NCBI GenBank assembly: GCA_021734325.1
Contig: JAIPJF010000027.1
Coordinates: forward strand, 1 to 39,186
Length of the DNA: 39,186 nucleotides
Direction of reading: 5' to 3'
Source of the DNA: Fidelibacterota bacterium
GTDB lineage: Bacteria > Fidelibacterota > UBA8477 > JABMPR01
Each line of letters starts with the position of its first letter. Within the stretch, counting starts at the first letter, position 1. Below the pieces are notes generated by a model. The model was not told where the DNA came from. It did no database searches and worked only from the letters and a program-made list of their open reading frames with translations. Of the stretch, positions 17,083-26,642 are shown in pieces. The translations under genes and the position numbers were made by a program.

Positions 17083-17862
17083 TTGAATTCGACAGGAAAT
17101 CTTGGAAAATTGCTCATCGTTGAAGACGATGTTTCATTATCGGAATTCATAAGAGAGCTATTTCGATCCTACTTCGAGATAAGGATCGCACATGATGGTC
17201 AGGCAGGTTACGATCTGGCTCGAACCTTTCTCCCTGATTGTATTATTTCTGATGTTCGCATGCCCCGCTTATCTGGAATAAATATGCTTAAGAAGATCCG
17301 ACAAACGCCAGGCTTGGAAACAGTTGGTGTTATTCTTTTGACGGTTTTGAGTGATACGAAGGATCGTGTGCGCGGGTATGATCATTTTGCAGATCTATAC
17401 TTCACAAAGCCATTCGAAGCAGAAGAATTGTTAAGCGCTACAGTTGGACTGGTATTGATGCGTCAACAAATGCGGCGTATTTATTCAGGTGAGAAGGCCG
17501 TTGAGCTGGAGACGACCAGTCATCGCTTCCTGAGCAAGGAAGATGAATTATTTCTCCATCGTTTAAGCGATATTGTCGAGGCCCATATCTCCGAATTTGA
17601 TATCAATCTAGACACGATCGCGTTGGCAACAGGATCCACAATTGAGGAATTCAGGGAACGCCTGGATGACCTGGAAGGGACAAGTCCGGAAGCATATATC
17701 ACTGAGGTTAAGATGGAGCATGCAAAAAAACTAGCTGAGGCCGGTAAAGCTTATTCCATAAATGATCTGGCAACCTTGGTAGGTTATCGAATTCCTGATC
17801 AATTTGTATCTGATTATCAAAACCACTTTGGCTTCCTGCCAGAAATAAAGTCACGTAACTAG
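17083..17862 (+). CDS. response regulator with AraC-type DNA-binding domain
   Basis: A 259-residue two-component regulator. The receiver domain (about residues 8-125) keeps the acidic pocket Glu14-Asp15-Asp16, the phosphorylated Asp57 in SDVRMP, Thr87 and Lys109 in FTKPF. After a linker, the C-terminal part (about 160-255) resembles an AraC/XylS helix-turn-helix; INDLATLVGYRIPDQFVSDYQNHFGFLP matches the second HTH and the usual FxxxFxxxFGxxP ending. No sensor kinase lies beside it. The start is TTG at 17083, preceded by AAGGG at a longer than ideal distance; no in-frame ATG is available. It diverges from the sel run and might control it, which is inference from position. Confidence 0.88.
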   Translation: MNSTGNLGKLLIVEDDVSLSEFIRELFRSYFEIRIAHDGQAGYDLARTFLPDCIISDVRMPRLSGINMLKKIRQTPGLETVGVILLTVLSDTKDRVRGYDHFADLYFTKPFEAEELLSATVGLVLMRQQMRRIYSGEKAVELETTSHRFLSKEDELFLHRLSDIVEAHISEFDINLDTIALATGSTIEEFRERLDDLEGTSPEAYITEVKMEHAKKLAEAGKAYSINDLATLVGYRIPDQFVSDYQNHFGFLPEIKSRN

Positions 17863-17940
17863 TGGTTCTCAAACTGTAGTAACATTTCAATATTTTTTAC
17901 AAAATGGTGCCCCCGGGTTTTCTGCGAAGGTAGAGGAATA

Positions 17941-17969
17941 AAAAAAGCCGTCACTTTGGACGGCTTTTT
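17941..17969. terminator. bidirectional rho-independent terminator
   Basis: AAAAAAGCCGTC, loop ACTTTG, GACGGCTTTTT: a 6-bp GC-rich stem (17947-17952 with 17959-17964) flanked by A and T runs, so it works on both strands. It separates the response regulator (+) from rplS, the last gene of the minus-strand operon. Confidence 0.88.
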
Positions 17970-18006
17970 AAAAATGCGGATCTCTAGTATCCAGCTTTGA
18001 TCGATC

Positions 18007-18354
18007 TCAGAATATTTTGTGTTCCTTGATCCTGGCCTTTTTACCACGCAGTTTGCGTAAATAATACAGTTTTGCACGACGAACTTTCCCGCGGCGCAAA
18101 ACTTTTATGCCATCAACCGTAGGTGCATGAAGGGGAAATATTCTTTCAACTCCCACACCATTGGAGATTTTTCGTACGGTGAATGTAGCATTAATCCCTT
18201 TTCCAGTACGGGCAATAACATTACCCTCGAAAACCTGAATTCTTTCTTTCTGGCCTTCAATAACTTTCACATCAACTGCTACAGTATCACCTGGTTTAAA
18301 ATCTGGCAGATCAGTTTTTAACTGTTCAGCTACCAGGCTATCTACTTTATTCAT
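18007..18354 (-). CDS. rplS: 50S ribosomal protein bL19
   Basis: bL19 sits at the 30S-50S interface of the ribosome. The 115-residue product has the typical [45 protein letters not shown] (as shorter blocks FEGNVIAR and [19 protein letters not shown]) and the basic end [25 protein letters not shown]. Length is standard. It is the last gene of the ffh-rpsP-khpA-rimM-trmD-rplS operon, and its start overlaps the end of trmD by eight bases. A hairpin terminator follows about 40 bases downstream. Confidence 0.97.
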   Translation of the reverse strand: MNKVDSLVAEQLKTDLPDFKPGDTVAVDVKVIEGQKERIQVFEGNVIARTGKGINATFTVRKISNGVGVERIFPLHAPTVDGIKVLRRGKVRRAKLYYLRKLRGKKARIKEHKIF

Positions 18355-19060
18355 GACTTTCCTCCAGTCCTCTCACATATCTATCAAACAAGTCCGGGCG
18401 CTTTTTCTTAGTCCGCTCCAGACGTTGCTGTTTTCTCCACTTTTCAATCTCTGCATGATGGCCAGAGAGTAATACATCAGGTACTTTCAAACCACGGTAC
18501 TCTGAGGGGCGGGTATAATACGGCGCATCCAATAATCCAACAGGAAAAGTGTCGGATTTTGTAGAACCCTCATCATTTACAGCTCCTGGAATTAGTCGAA
18601 CCATGGCATCGATAACGGCAAAGGCTGCTATCTCCCCACCGGAAAGGACAAAATCCCCAAGACTAAGCTCCTCATCAATGAGCTCATCTCTTACTCGCTG
18701 ATCGATTCCCTTATAACGTCCGCACAACAAAACGATATGCTCGGATTCTACCAATCTCTCAGCATCATCTTGCTGGAATGGTTTCCCCTGCGGCGTTAGA
18801 AAGATGCGATGGCCAGTCGATTTTCGGAAATTTGCGATATCTTCAAATGCTCGGAACAGGGGATCAGGTTTTATGATCATCCCGGGACCACCACCAAAGG
18901 GCACATCATCAATATGCTTGTAGGTGTCATCTGCATAATCACGAATGTCCCAGCATTTTATATCTGCTAACCCGTTTTCAAATGCGCGACCAACGATACC
19001 CATTTCTCGAAAAGCTTGCAGGGTCTCTGGAAAAGTTGTAATTACATCAATAATCATCAC
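18347..19060 (-). CDS. trmD: tRNA (guanine-N1)-methyltransferase TrmD
   Basis: TrmD methylates G37 of tRNAs that read CNN codons, preventing frameshifting; it is a SPOUT-class knotted methyltransferase using SAM. The 237 residues start [13 protein letters not shown] and contain [29 protein letters not shown] and [26 protein letters not shown], the family's SAM-binding knot. Length and motifs are complete. The ATG overlaps the stop of rimM by four bases (ATGA), and the end overlaps rplS, matching the usual bacterial order rimM-trmD-rplS. Confidence 0.98.
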   Translation of the reverse strand: MMIIDVITTFPETLQAFREMGIVGRAFENGLADIKCWDIRDYADDTYKHIDDVPFGGGPGMIIKPDPLFRAFEDIANFRKSTGHRIFLTPQGKPFQQDDAERLVESEHIVLLCGRYKGIDQRVRDELIDEELSLGDFVLSGGEIAAFAVIDAMVRLIPGAVNDEGSTKSDTFPVGLLDAPYYTRPSEYRGLKVPDVLLSGHHAEIEKWRKQQRLERTKKKRPDLFDRYVRGLEESHE

Positions 19061-19569
19061 ATTTCCTCGAAAGCTCTCACCTGGATGAACTTGTCTTTCA
19101 AATCAATCCGTACTATCCATTCATCCACCAGGGGGATCAGTGTTTCACCTGCATCGCTTAACACAACCAAGACCTCATGAGCACCTGTGGATAGGATATC
19201 TTCCACAATACCCAGGGGAAGCTTATTCTCATCCTCGACCTGACAACCGATGATATCATCAACAGCTGGTTCGTGTCTTAGCTGGTCTGGAAGTGCATCC
19301 CGATCAACGTAAATCACCTGATCACGATAATTGTCAGCTTCATTCCGATTCTCAATTTCCGCAAATCGAAGGATGGCATAATCATCGTATCCCTGGATAC
19401 TTTTTAACGAGAGTTGCGTCCATTCTCTACCCGACTTTACAAAAAGCTGCTCCATACCACGGAGCGTATCAAGGTCTATATTATTCAGGGTCACCTTGAG
19501 TCCCCCTTGAACTCCATGAGGTTTCCGAACCACCCCAATGGCGATTCTATTCACCTCTGTCGCTTGCAT
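19057..19569 (-). CDS. rimM: 16S rRNA processing protein RimM
   Basis: RimM assists maturation of the 30S subunit and binds protein S19. The 170-residue product begins with IAIGVVRKPHGVQGGLKV, the typical N-terminal beta-barrel signature, and the C-terminal PRC-barrel region has DIIGCQVEDENKLPLGIVEDI and LIPLVDEWIVRIDL. It is five bases after khpA and overlaps trmD, matching the standard ribosome-maturation operon. Confidence 0.95.
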   Translation of the reverse strand: MQATEVNRIAIGVVRKPHGVQGGLKVTLNNIDLDTLRGMEQLFVKSGREWTQLSLKSIQGYDDYAILRFAEIENRNEADNYRDQVIYVDRDALPDQLRHEPAVDDIIGCQVEDENKLPLGIVEDILSTGAHEVLVVLSDAGETLIPLVDEWIVRIDLKDKFIQVRAFEEM

Positions 19570-19574
19570 CAGCT

Positions 19575-19808
19575 TTATTCGATGATCTCGAGCATGGCCC
19601 GGTTGGTACCGGCCTTGGCAGATATAGCGGCTAATAAAGTTCGAAAAGCCTTGGCTGTCCGGCCTTGACGTCCAATGACCTTTCCAATATCCTCTTTCGC
19701 AACTCGTAATTCGAAGATCGTTACCCTTTCACTATCAACCTGATTGACTACAACTTCGTCTGGCTTGTCTACAAGACTTTTTGCTACGAATTCGACAAAC
19801 TCTTTCAT
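19575..19808 (-). CDS. khpA: KH-domain RNA-binding protein KhpA
   Basis: KhpA is a small single-KH-domain RNA chaperone, usually encoded between rpsP and rimM. The 77-residue product MKEFVEFVAKSLVDKPDE... contains the KH loop VIGRQGRTAKAFRTLL. A longer open frame reaches back to 19949 into rpsP, but the conserved N-terminus of the family is MKE(F/L)VE. The sequence GGAGGT lies six bases before the ATG at 19808, so the shorter start is chosen; the ATG at 19814, which adds Met-Thr, would touch that site. Confidence 0.92.
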   Translation of the reverse strand: MKEFVEFVAKSLVDKPDEVVVNQVDSERVTIFELRVAKEDIGKVIGRQGRTAKAFRTLLAAISAKAGTNRAMLEIIE

Positions 19809-19869
19809 GGTCATACCTCCGTGGGTTTTGGAACCTTCCTGACTGTTAGAGAGGAATCCTTTCAGCTTC

Positions 19870-20481
19870 TTAAGAATCTTCCTTCTCCGGACTTTCGGTA
19901 GGTGCTTCTTCTTCAGCTGGAGCCTCACTTGTTTCAGCGGTTTCAGCATCTTCTAGGACTGCTTCTTCAACAACCTCTTCGGCCTTTTCTTCCTCAGCTG
20001 AAACTTCGCTTACCTCTTCAGATTCAGGTGCTTCTGTTGGCTTTCCAGGGGTTTTGCTGGCTTTCTCTGCGGTAGCAGCAGCTTCTTCTGCTTCCTGTTT
20101 TTCAGTTTCAGCTTTTGCCATCTTTGCTGATTCTGTGGCAGCCTTCTTCTTATGCCGTTCATCGCGGGCTAGTTCCCACTTTTGCATCTCTTTGTTTATC
20201 GTGGCTTCGTCTGCATTACGGCTCTTCAACTCATATCTCAGAGTAATACCACGACCACGCAATAGGCTAAAGATGGTATCACTAGGTTGAGCACCCTCGT
20301 CCAACCAATGGAACAAACGTTCTTCATTCACAACAAATTCAGCAGGTTCTGTAACAGGGTTGTAATGCCCTAGTTTTTCAATTGAGCGTCCATCACGTGG
20401 GGCTCTAGAATCTGCAACAACAATTCGATAAAAGGGTTGTTTCTTCTTTCCCAACCGTTTTAGTCTGATTTTGACAGCCAA
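19870..20481 (-). CDS. rpsP: 30S ribosomal protein bS16 with long acidic tail
   Basis: bS16 is a primary 30S assembly protein. Residues 1-80 are a normal S16 ([38 protein letters not shown]). The remaining 120 or so residues are an extension rich in Glu, Ala and Lys that becomes strongly acidic toward the end (for example [12 protein letters not shown] and [17 protein letters not shown]). Most S16 proteins have 80-100 residues, although extended forms occur in Bacteroidota relatives. The tail is probably disordered and its function is unknown. The gene lies 12 bases after ffh. Confidence 0.96.
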   Translation of the reverse strand: MAVKIRLKRLGKKKQPFYRIVVADSRAPRDGRSIEKLGHYNPVTEPAEFVVNEERLFHWLDEGAQPSDTIFSLLRGRGITLRYELKSRNADEATINKEMQKWELARDERHKKKAATESAKMAKAETEKQEAEEAAATAEKASKTPGKPTEAPESEEVSEVSAEEEKAEEVVEEAVLEDAETAETSEAPAEEEAPTESPEKEDS

Positions 20482-20493
20482 AAGGTGTCCTCC

Positions 20494-21816
20494 TTAAAAT
20501 CCCATAGGCAGATTTCTCATTAGCTGCCTCTTATTCATTTTTCCAAATTTCTTCATCATCTTCCGCATTGACTGGAATTGTTTCAGCAATTGGTTAACAT
20601 CTTGAACTTTTGTTCCAGATCCCATAGCGATTCGTTTCCGGCGACTACCATTTAATACCTGTGGTTTCCGCCTTTCGACAAGGGTCATAGAGTTAATAAT
20701 TGCTTCAATCCTAGTCAACCTTTTTTCATCAATATCAACATCTTTTATTCCCTTAACGCCGGGAATCATGGATATCAGATCACCGATCGAACCCATGGAT
20801 TTAAGCTGCTTCAATTGATTCTTAAAATCCTCCAGATCGAAGGTGTTCTGGCGCATTTTTTCTTCAAGTTTGGAAGCCTCTTCAGCATCAATATCCATCT
20901 GAGCCTTCTCGACCAAGGAAACAATGTCACCCATACCCAAAATTCGGCCTGCCATTCGGTCAGGGTGGAAAACTTCCAGCTTATCCAGATGTTCTCCAAC
21001 ACCGACATATTTAATCGGTTGGCCAGTAACTTCGCGAACAGAGAGTGCCGCTCCGCCTCGGGCATCTCCATCCAACTTTGTCAGAATTACTCCTGTAAGC
21101 TCTACCGCTTCAGCAAATGTACCTGCTGCATTTACTGCATCCTGTCCTGTCATAGCATCAGCTACAAACAGGGTTTCAGCGGGCTTTAGAGCGGTTTGAA
21201 GCTGAGCAATCTCACCCATCATATCCTTGTCCACATGCAATCGGCCTGCAGTATCAACAATCACAACATTCGCAGCATATCTGACGGACTCACGGATTGC
21301 GGCCTGGGCGATCTTCACAACATTCTGATTACCTTCCTCGGTGTACACAGGAATATCAAGCTGCTTTCCGAGGATTTGGAGTTGAGTGATCGCTGCCGGA
21401 CGATAGACATCACATGCAACAAGTAGAGGTTGACGCCCCTCCTTACGCAAATTACGGGCTAACTTTGCTGCTGTTGTTGTTTTTCCTGAACCTTGCAGAC
21501 CGACCAAGAGGATGATGGCCGGATTGCCTGAGAGCTCAAGACCTACAGTTTTTTCACCAAGAAGTGTAATTAACTCTTCGTGGATGATCTTGACAATCTG
21601 CTGGCCTGGCGTGATAGAACGCAAGACTTCAGCGCCAAGAGATTTCTCTTTTATGGAGCTAACAAAACTGCGGACAACTTTGTAATTGACGTCGGCTTCA
21701 AGAAGGGCTCTTCTAACCTCACGCATGGCATCTGAGATATTAGTTTCAGAAAGCTTACCATGGCCGCGTAGCTTTTTAAAGACACTTTCCAGATTTTGTG
21801 AGAGTTGCTCGAGCAT
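20494..21816 (-). CDS. ffh: signal recognition particle protein Ffh
   Basis: Ffh binds signal sequences emerging from the ribosome together with the 4.5S RNA and directs them to FtsY. From the ATG at 21816 the protein has 440 residues: N domain, G domain with GLQGSGKTTTAAKLA, DTAGRLHVDKDMM and TKLDGDARGGAALS, and a methionine-rich M domain ending NQLLKQFQSMRKMMKKFGKMNKRQ. An open frame extends eight codons upstream to a TTG at 21840, but MLEQLSQNL matches the usual Ffh N-terminus and is preceded by AAAGAGGAG. It is the first gene of the operon running to rplS; a TATAAT box lies about 50 bases upstream. Confidence 0.97.
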   Translation of the reverse strand: MLEQLSQNLESVFKKLRGHGKLSETNISDAMREVRRALLEADVNYKVVRSFVSSIKEKSLGAEVLRSITPGQQIVKIIHEELITLLGEKTVGLELSGNPAIILLVGLQGSGKTTTAAKLARNLRKEGRQPLLVACDVYRPAAITQLQILGKQLDIPVYTEEGNQNVVKIAQAAIRESVRYAANVVIVDTAGRLHVDKDMMGEIAQLQTALKPAETLFVADAMTGQDAVNAAGTFAEAVELTGVILTKLDGDARGGAALSVREVTGQPIKYVGVGEHLDKLEVFHPDRMAGRILGMGDIVSLVEKAQMDIDAEEASKLEEKMRQNTFDLEDFKNQLKQLKSMGSIGDLISMIPGVKGIKDVDIDEKRLTRIEAIINSMTLVERRKPQVLNGSRRKRIAMGSGTKVQDVNQLLKQFQSMRKMMKKFGKMNKRQLMRNLPMGF

Positions 21817-21863
21817 TACTCCTCTTTCCTCAATCGTCAATTTCTCCCTTATACTAACTAGAT

Positions 21864-21869
21864 ATTATA
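21864..21869 (-). promoter_or_regulatory. -10 box for the ffh operon
   Basis: On the minus strand the hexamer is TATAAT, a perfect sigma-70 -10 box, about 50 bases before the ffh start. A convincing -35 box is missing; the best candidate is TTGCGC with a short spacer of 15 bases. Confidence 0.4.
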
Positions 21870-22067
21870 GCTAGTAATAAAGCGGCGCAAGATAGACGAG
21901 CAAGCAGGGGTGGTCAATGAGTTTCATACGATGAATTATCCCTGAAATCTACTGCCCCAGCATCGCTTCACCTTTACAAATCACTGTACAAAAGCAGCTA
22001 TTCTGAAAATATTCCAATTTTCATGGCATATATTTTGTATTTGTAGTTAAGTGCTTTAACGAACACC

Positions 22068-22096
22068 TTGACAATCGTTTCATGAAAATGTACATA
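22068..22096 (+). promoter_or_regulatory. candidate sigma-70 promoter for nqrA
   Basis: TTGACA at 22068-22073 is a perfect -35 box. Seventeen bases later comes TACATA (22091-22096), a moderate -10 match. The position, about 95 bases before the nqrA ATG, fits a promoter for the nqr operon. Confidence 0.5.
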
Positions 22097-22189
22097 AACC
22101 GTTTGAAAGCAGGTTCAAATTCCAGCGTACCGTTTTTGTAATCTGAGTGGAGTAGAATTGAATATAAACCAACACGGAGACACATTCTA

Positions 22190-23536
22190 ATGGGAGTGTT
22201 CAATTTAAAAAAGGGTCATGATATACCGCTTCAGGGCACAGCTGAGCGTCATATTGAAAAAGCCCACAATAGTTCAGCTGTAGCTGTTCAACCCATCGAT
22301 TTTCGCGGAGTACGTCCGGGATTGAAAGTTGAGCCGGGTCATGTCGTGAAACGAGGATCTATCCTCTTTGTCGATAAGCAGAGACAGAATATCGTTTTCC
22401 GATCTCCTGCTTCCGGAACAGTCCGTGAGATCGTCCGTGGTGAAAGACGCTCGATCCAAAGAATTATCATCAATATCGATGCTGATTCAAGCGAGAGTTT
22501 TGATGTGTTTAGTCGTGCTCAAGTTGCTGCTTTTAATGAGAACAAGGCTAAATCCGTTCTCTTAAACAGTGGTTTATGGCCAGCGTTGCGTCAAAGACCG
22601 TTTAACAAAATTGCCAATCCGGATAAAACGCCAAAATCAATCTTTATCTCTGCCGTGGATACAGCCCCATTGCAGGCTGAGACTGATATGCTGATTGCAG
22701 GCAGGGAAAAAGATTTCCAGCTGGGTATCGACCTCCTGTCTAAACTGACAGCCGGTAAAATTAATTTGTCAGTATCCTCACTTACCGAGCCACTATTTAA
22801 AAATATTGAAGGTGTCGAGATTCATAGATTTTCCGGTCCTCATCCAGCAGGAAATATCGGTGTACAGGTTCATCATATTGACAGGCTCATTGCTGGCGAT
22901 ATTATCTGGCACATTTCGCCTCGTCACGTGGCCCAAATTGGAAGTTTTTTGAATAAGGGTGAATATCCCGGCGGGAAGATCTATGCCCTGACAGGTTCTG
23001 AGCTTACCAACAGACATTATGTCTCAGGGTTTGAAGGTGCACATATCAGGGACCTGATCAGTGAGGCAATTACCCCAGGCAAGCAACGTGTTATCTCTGG
23101 TAATGTGTTAACAGGAAAATCAATTAAAGCTGCAGGGTTTGTAGGCTTTTATGACGATATGATAACTGTGATTCCAGAACCAGATGGCAGACGTTTTCTG
23201 GGCTGGATGCGCTTAGGTATGAATGCGAATAGTTTCTGGAGATTATACCTTTCCAAATTGATTCCCGGGAAAAAATTTGCACCAAATACTGATATGAATG
23301 GCGAAGAACGTGCCTTTGTCTCCACGGGAGAATATGAAAAGGTCGTCCCTATGGATATTCTTCCTGTCCACCTCTGCAAGGCCATTCTGGTTGAAGATAT
23401 TGAATTGATGGAAAAGTTGGGCATTTATGAAGTTGCTCCGGAGGATTTTGCATTGTGCAGTTATATCTGTCCCTCGAAGATCGATTTTGGTCGTATCATC
23501 GAGCAGGGCATATTATCCATGGAAAAGGAGGGTTAA
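22190..23536 (+). CDS. nqrA: Na+-translocating NADH:quinone reductase subunit A
   Basis: NqrA is the cytoplasmic-side, cofactor-poor subunit of the sodium-pumping NADH:quinone oxidoreductase and lies near the quinone site. The 448-residue product has the family length and start (FNLKKGHDIPLQG), the RGVRPGLKVEPGHVVKRGSILF segment of the barrel-sandwich fold (blocks PGLKVEPGHVVKRG), and SGTVREIVRGERR. The C-terminal EDFALCSYICPSKIDFGRII matches NqrA. Its presence distinguishes this operon from rnf. It starts the nqrABCDEF operon with GGAG ten bases before the ATG. Confidence 0.97.
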   Translation: MGVFNLKKGHDIPLQGTAERHIEKAHNSSAVAVQPIDFRGVRPGLKVEPGHVVKRGSILFVDKQRQNIVFRSPASGTVREIVRGERRSIQRIIINIDADSSESFDVFSRAQVAAFNENKAKSVLLNSGLWPALRQRPFNKIANPDKTPKSIFISAVDTAPLQAETDMLIAGREKDFQLGIDLLSKLTAGKINLSVSSLTEPLFKNIEGVEIHRFSGPHPAGNIGVQVHHIDRLIAGDIIWHISPRHVAQIGSFLNKGEYPGGKIYALTGSELTNRHYVSGFEGAHIRDLISEAITPGKQRVISGNVLTGKSIKAAGFVGFYDDMITVIPEPDGRRFLGWMRLGMNANSFWRLYLSKLIPGKKFAPNTDMNGEERAFVSTGEYEKVVPMDILPVHLCKAILVEDIELMEKLGIYEVAPEDFALCSYICPSKIDFGRIIEQGILSMEKEG

Positions 23537-23539
23537 ACG

Positions 23540-24679
23540 ATGGAATCAATCGTACGCTTTCTGAATAATATGGATAAAAAAATAAAAACCGGTCCCTTCA
23601 AGATCATTCATCCGTTCTATGGTGCCTTGAACACCATGCTCTTCACTCCAGGGCATGCCACAAGCACGGGACCTCATATTCGTGATTCAATCGACATGAA
23701 GCGATTCATGGGTATTGTGGTATTCGCTCTGATTCCCAGTATTATGGTGGGATCCTATAATGTTGGTCTCCAAGCAGGAGTTGAAGGCCTTTTCGCGGCC
23801 TTCATGTTTGGCTTTCTGAAGTTACTACCCATTATTGTGGTTACCTATGCAGTGGGTTTGGGTTGGGAAATGATCTTTGGTCATTTGAATGGCCATGATA
23901 TTCATGAAGGATTTCTGGTAACCGGTATCCTGCTCCCCTTAACCCTGCCCCCAACCATTCCCCTTTGGCAAGTTGCCATCGCCGTTTCCTTTGGAACTGT
24001 TATCGGTAAGGAAGTTTTTGGCGGAACAGGAATGAATTTGCTGAACCCGGCACTGACGGCTCGAGCCTTTTTATTCTTCACTTATCCTGGTAATATTTCC
24101 GGTGACAGTGTTTGGGTGGCCTTAGATGGATTCACAGGAGCGACACCTTTGGCAGCCGCAGCCAATGCAAGCGGATCTGCAGTTGAAGCATTGAACAGTG
24201 CTGGCTTTACGCTGGACAAAATGTTCTTTGGATTCATCCCTGGAAGTATCGGGGAGACCTCAAGTATAGCCATCCTCATTGGAGCTGCCATTCTGCTCAT
24301 CACAGGAGTGGGAAGTTGGCGAATTATGCTGGCTACCACACTGGGAGCATACGGCATGGCGCTTCTGGTACAATTTTTCGGCGCTGATGTTGCGGGTGGA
24401 ATACGAACACTGCCCGCGCATTACCACCTGGTGATGGGAGGTTTTCTATTTGGGACCGTATTCATGGCCACTGATCCAGTTTCGGCCGCAGGTACCAATA
24501 TAGGAAAGTGGATATATGGTATCCTCATCGGGTTTATGGTCATACTTATCAGAACGTTTAATCCTGCTTACCCAGAGGGAATGATGCTGGCCATATTATT
24601 TGGCAATGTATTTTCACCGCTGATCGATCACTTCGTCGTCCAGGCAAACATTAAAAGGAGGCTGAATTATGGCAAATAA
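23540..24679 (+). CDS. nqrB: Na+-translocating NADH:quinone reductase subunit B
   Basis: NqrB is a ten-helix membrane subunit carrying covalently bound FMN and riboflavin and forming part of the sodium channel. The 379-residue product shows DGFTGATPLAAA at 196-207. Thr202 is the FMN attachment residue, within the ApbE recognition pattern D-x-x-T-G-A-T. Other family blocks are GGTGMNLLNPALTARAF and FMATDPVSAAGTNIGKWIYG. The ATG has GGAGGG eight bases upstream and begins three bases after nqrA; the end overlaps nqrC by 11 bases. Confidence 0.97.
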   Translation: MESIVRFLNNMDKKIKTGPFKIIHPFYGALNTMLFTPGHATSTGPHIRDSIDMKRFMGIVVFALIPSIMVGSYNVGLQAGVEGLFAAFMFGFLKLLPIIVVTYAVGLGWEMIFGHLNGHDIHEGFLVTGILLPLTLPPTIPLWQVAIAVSFGTVIGKEVFGGTGMNLLNPALTARAFLFFTYPGNISGDSVWVALDGFTGATPLAAAANASGSAVEALNSAGFTLDKMFFGFIPGSIGETSSIAILIGAAILLITGVGSWRIMLATTLGAYGMALLVQFFGADVAGGIRTLPAHYHLVMGGFLFGTVFMATDPVSAAGTNIGKWIYGILIGFMVILIRTFNPAYPEGMMLAILFGNVFSPLIDHFVVQANIKRRLNYGK

Positions 24680-25391
24680 GCCTCGTATTACCAAAGCCTA
24701 TACCCTGGGATTTGCAGCTGCAGTGACTATCGTCTGCAGTGTGCTGCTGGCTTCAGCGTCAACATTGTTAAAGGAGCGCCAGGATCGCAATATACAACTG
24801 GATATCAAATACAATATCCTGACGGTTCTGGATTTGACACAAACAAAGGACATTGAGCCAGAGAAGGTGTTTACTTTGTTCGATGACCATGTTCTCTCAT
24901 TCGTCGTTGACTCTGATGGCAATCGAGTGAATAACCGAAAAGCTGAGGACATTGATCCAAAAGCTGAGCCAAATTTACTCCCTGTTTTTGTGAGAATGGA
25001 TGGTGATGAAGCTGTCGCCTATTGCCTACCTACTCAGGGAAAAGCACTTTGGTCCACGGTTAAAGGGTATATCGCTCTGGAAAAAGATCTGAATACTGTT
25101 AAGGGAATCACATTTTACAGTCATGGCGAAACACCTGGATTGGGAGGCGAAATCGAAAAGGAATGGTTTACTGATGGATTTAAAGGTAAAACCATTCTGA
25201 ACGATACAGGTGAGATTGTCTCGGTTACGATTGTAAAAGGGAAAATGAGGGAAAATGAAAAAGATCCCCAACACAAGGTTGATGGCATTAGTGGAGCAAC
25301 CTTGACTGGTAATGGATTAAATGCATTCATAAAAACGACATTGGGAAAATATGAACCTTACTTTAAAACTGTAAGGGGAGAATCATCATGA
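24669..25391 (+). CDS. nqrC: Na+-translocating NADH:quinone reductase subunit C
   Basis: NqrC is a mostly periplasmic subunit with one N-terminal membrane helix (about 11-33) and a covalent FMN. The 240-residue product has the attachment motif [13 protein letters not shown], with Thr211 as the flavin-bearing residue, and the preceding [17 protein letters not shown] block. The start ATG lies within the end of nqrB, with AGGAGG just before it, and the stop overlaps nqrD (ATGA). Confidence 0.96.
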   Translation: MANKPRITKAYTLGFAAAVTIVCSVLLASASTLLKERQDRNIQLDIKYNILTVLDLTQTKDIEPEKVFTLFDDHVLSFVVDSDGNRVNNRKAEDIDPKAEPNLLPVFVRMDGDEAVAYCLPTQGKALWSTVKGYIALEKDLNTVKGITFYSHGETPGLGGEIEKEWFTDGFKGKTILNDTGEIVSVTIVKGKMRENEKDPQHKVDGISGATLTGNGLNAFIKTTLGKYEPYFKTVRGESS

Positions 25392-26014
25392 ATTTATTAG
25401 ATAAGAAGCATAGGGGATTTCTCAAAGATCCACTCATGGATAACAACCCCATCGCCACACAGGTGTTGGGAATTTGTTCGGCACTAGCTGTTACCGTGCA
25501 ATTACAGACCGCTATCGTTATGTCCCTTGCGGTAACCAGTGTTGTCGCGTTTTCAAATGTACTGATCTCACTGGTTCGGAATAAGGTTCCTTCCAATATC
25601 AGAATCATCGTCGAACTGGCCATCATTGCCACGCTTGTCATTCTTGTGGATCAGGTATTGAAGGCCTTTCTTTATGATATAAGCAAACAACTAAGTGTGT
25701 TTGTCGGGCTCATTATCACCAACTGTATCGTTCTTGGAAGAGCCGAGGCCTTTGCACTGCAAAACAAACCATGGCCAAGCTTTCTTGATGGTGTTGGGAA
25801 TGGCCTGGGTTATAGTATGATTCTGATCACTGTGGCTTTTGGCCGCGAATTACTCGGATCAGGATCGCTGTTTGGTTTCAGGGTAATTCCAGAGGCAGCA
25901 TACGCTGCTGGTTATCAGAACATGGGTTTAATGGTATTGGCTCCTGGAGCCTTTATTCTCCTGGGATTGATAATCTGGGTTCAAAGAACCATAATCGGCA
26001 CGGTATCAGAATAG
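25388..26014 (+). CDS. nqrD: Na+-translocating NADH:quinone reductase subunit D
   Basis: NqrD is a six-helix membrane subunit related to NqrE; together they hold an iron-sulfur centre between them by conserved cysteines. The 208-residue product keeps both cysteine contexts, GICSALAVT and [14 protein letters not shown], and the N-terminal [15 protein letters not shown] typical of NqrD. It is translationally coupled to nqrC by a four-base overlap. Confidence 0.96.
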   Translation: MNLLDKKHRGFLKDPLMDNNPIATQVLGICSALAVTVQLQTAIVMSLAVTSVVAFSNVLISLVRNKVPSNIRIIVELAIIATLVILVDQVLKAFLYDISKQLSVFVGLIITNCIVLGRAEAFALQNKPWPSFLDGVGNGLGYSMILITVAFGRELLGSGSLFGFRVIPEAAYAAGYQNMGLMVLAPGAFILLGLIIWVQRTIIGTVSE

Positions 26015-26021
26015 GAGCCAG

Positions 26022-26633
26022 ATGATGGAAAATTTAATCAGCCTATTCGTAGAATCCGTTTTTGTCAATAATATCCTCCTCGCCTACTTCCTGGGAATGT
26101 GTTCATTCCTGGCAGTCTCCAAGAGAGTAGACACGGCGATCGGCTTGGGTGCTGCAGTTATTTTTGTAGAGGTTATCACCGTACCTGTCAACTGGGCATT
26201 GCATCATTTTTTACTCGCTTCCGGTGCGCTGGAATGGGCCGGACTTCCCGATGTAGATCTAAGCTTTCTTGGGTTTATTTCTTATATCGCAGTGATTGCC
26301 GCTCTGGTACAACTGGTCGAGATGATCATAGATCGCTACAGCCCCGCACTCTATAGTGCGCTCGGTATCTTTCTTCCGCTGATTGCTGTAAACTGTGCCA
26401 TTTTAGGTGCATCCTTATTCATGGTTGAGAGGGAATATACCTTTGCAGAATCAGCCGTATTCGGGCTTGGCTCCGGTACTGGATTTGCGCTTGCGATCAC
26501 TGCCATGGCTGCCATCCGTGAGAAATTGCGGTACTCTCATATTCCTGAGGGATTACGCGGACTGGGAATCACAATGTTAATTACCGGACTCATGGCTATG
26601 GCCTTCATGAGTTTTTCCGGTATCAGTCTGTAG
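26022..26633 (+). CDS. nqrE: Na+-translocating NADH:quinone reductase subunit E
   Basis: NqrE is the membrane partner of NqrD with inverted topology. The 203-residue product has [20 protein letters not shown] and [13 protein letters not shown], carrying the two cysteines of the intramembrane iron-sulfur centre. Two ATG codons are adjacent (26022 and 26025); AGGAG at 26013-26017 is slightly better spaced for the second, so the protein may lack the first Met. Seven bases separate it from nqrD. Confidence 0.96.
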   Translation: MMENLISLFVESVFVNNILLAYFLGMCSFLAVSKRVDTAIGLGAAVIFVEVITVPVNWALHHFLLASGALEWAGLPDVDLSFLGFISYIAVIAALVQLVEMIIDRYSPALYSALGIFLPLIAVNCAILGASLFMVEREYTFAESAVFGLGSGTGFALAITAMAAIREKLRYSHIPEGLRGLGITMLITGLMAMAFMSFSGISL

Positions 26634-26642
26634 GGGGGCAAT

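Larger units (their letters stand above)
21841..22189. other. divergent intergenic region between ffh and nqrA
   Basis: About 350 bases without a credible gene. It holds candidate promoters for both directions, listed separately, and several short AT-rich stretches. A tRNA T-arm-like string near 22112 does not fold into a tRNA. No riboswitch or conserved RNA was recognised. Confidence 0.6.

Noticed and set aside
19809..19949. Upstream extension of khpA by 47 codons
   Set aside because: It overlaps the 3' end of rpsP, is strongly basic and unlike the family, and the GGAGGT site fits the ATG at 19808.
22105..22135. tRNA T-arm-like string GGTTCAAATTCC upstream of nqrA
   Set aside because: The flanking bases do not form a five-pair T stem, and no acceptor, D or anticodon arms are present. 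It is not selC or another tRNA.
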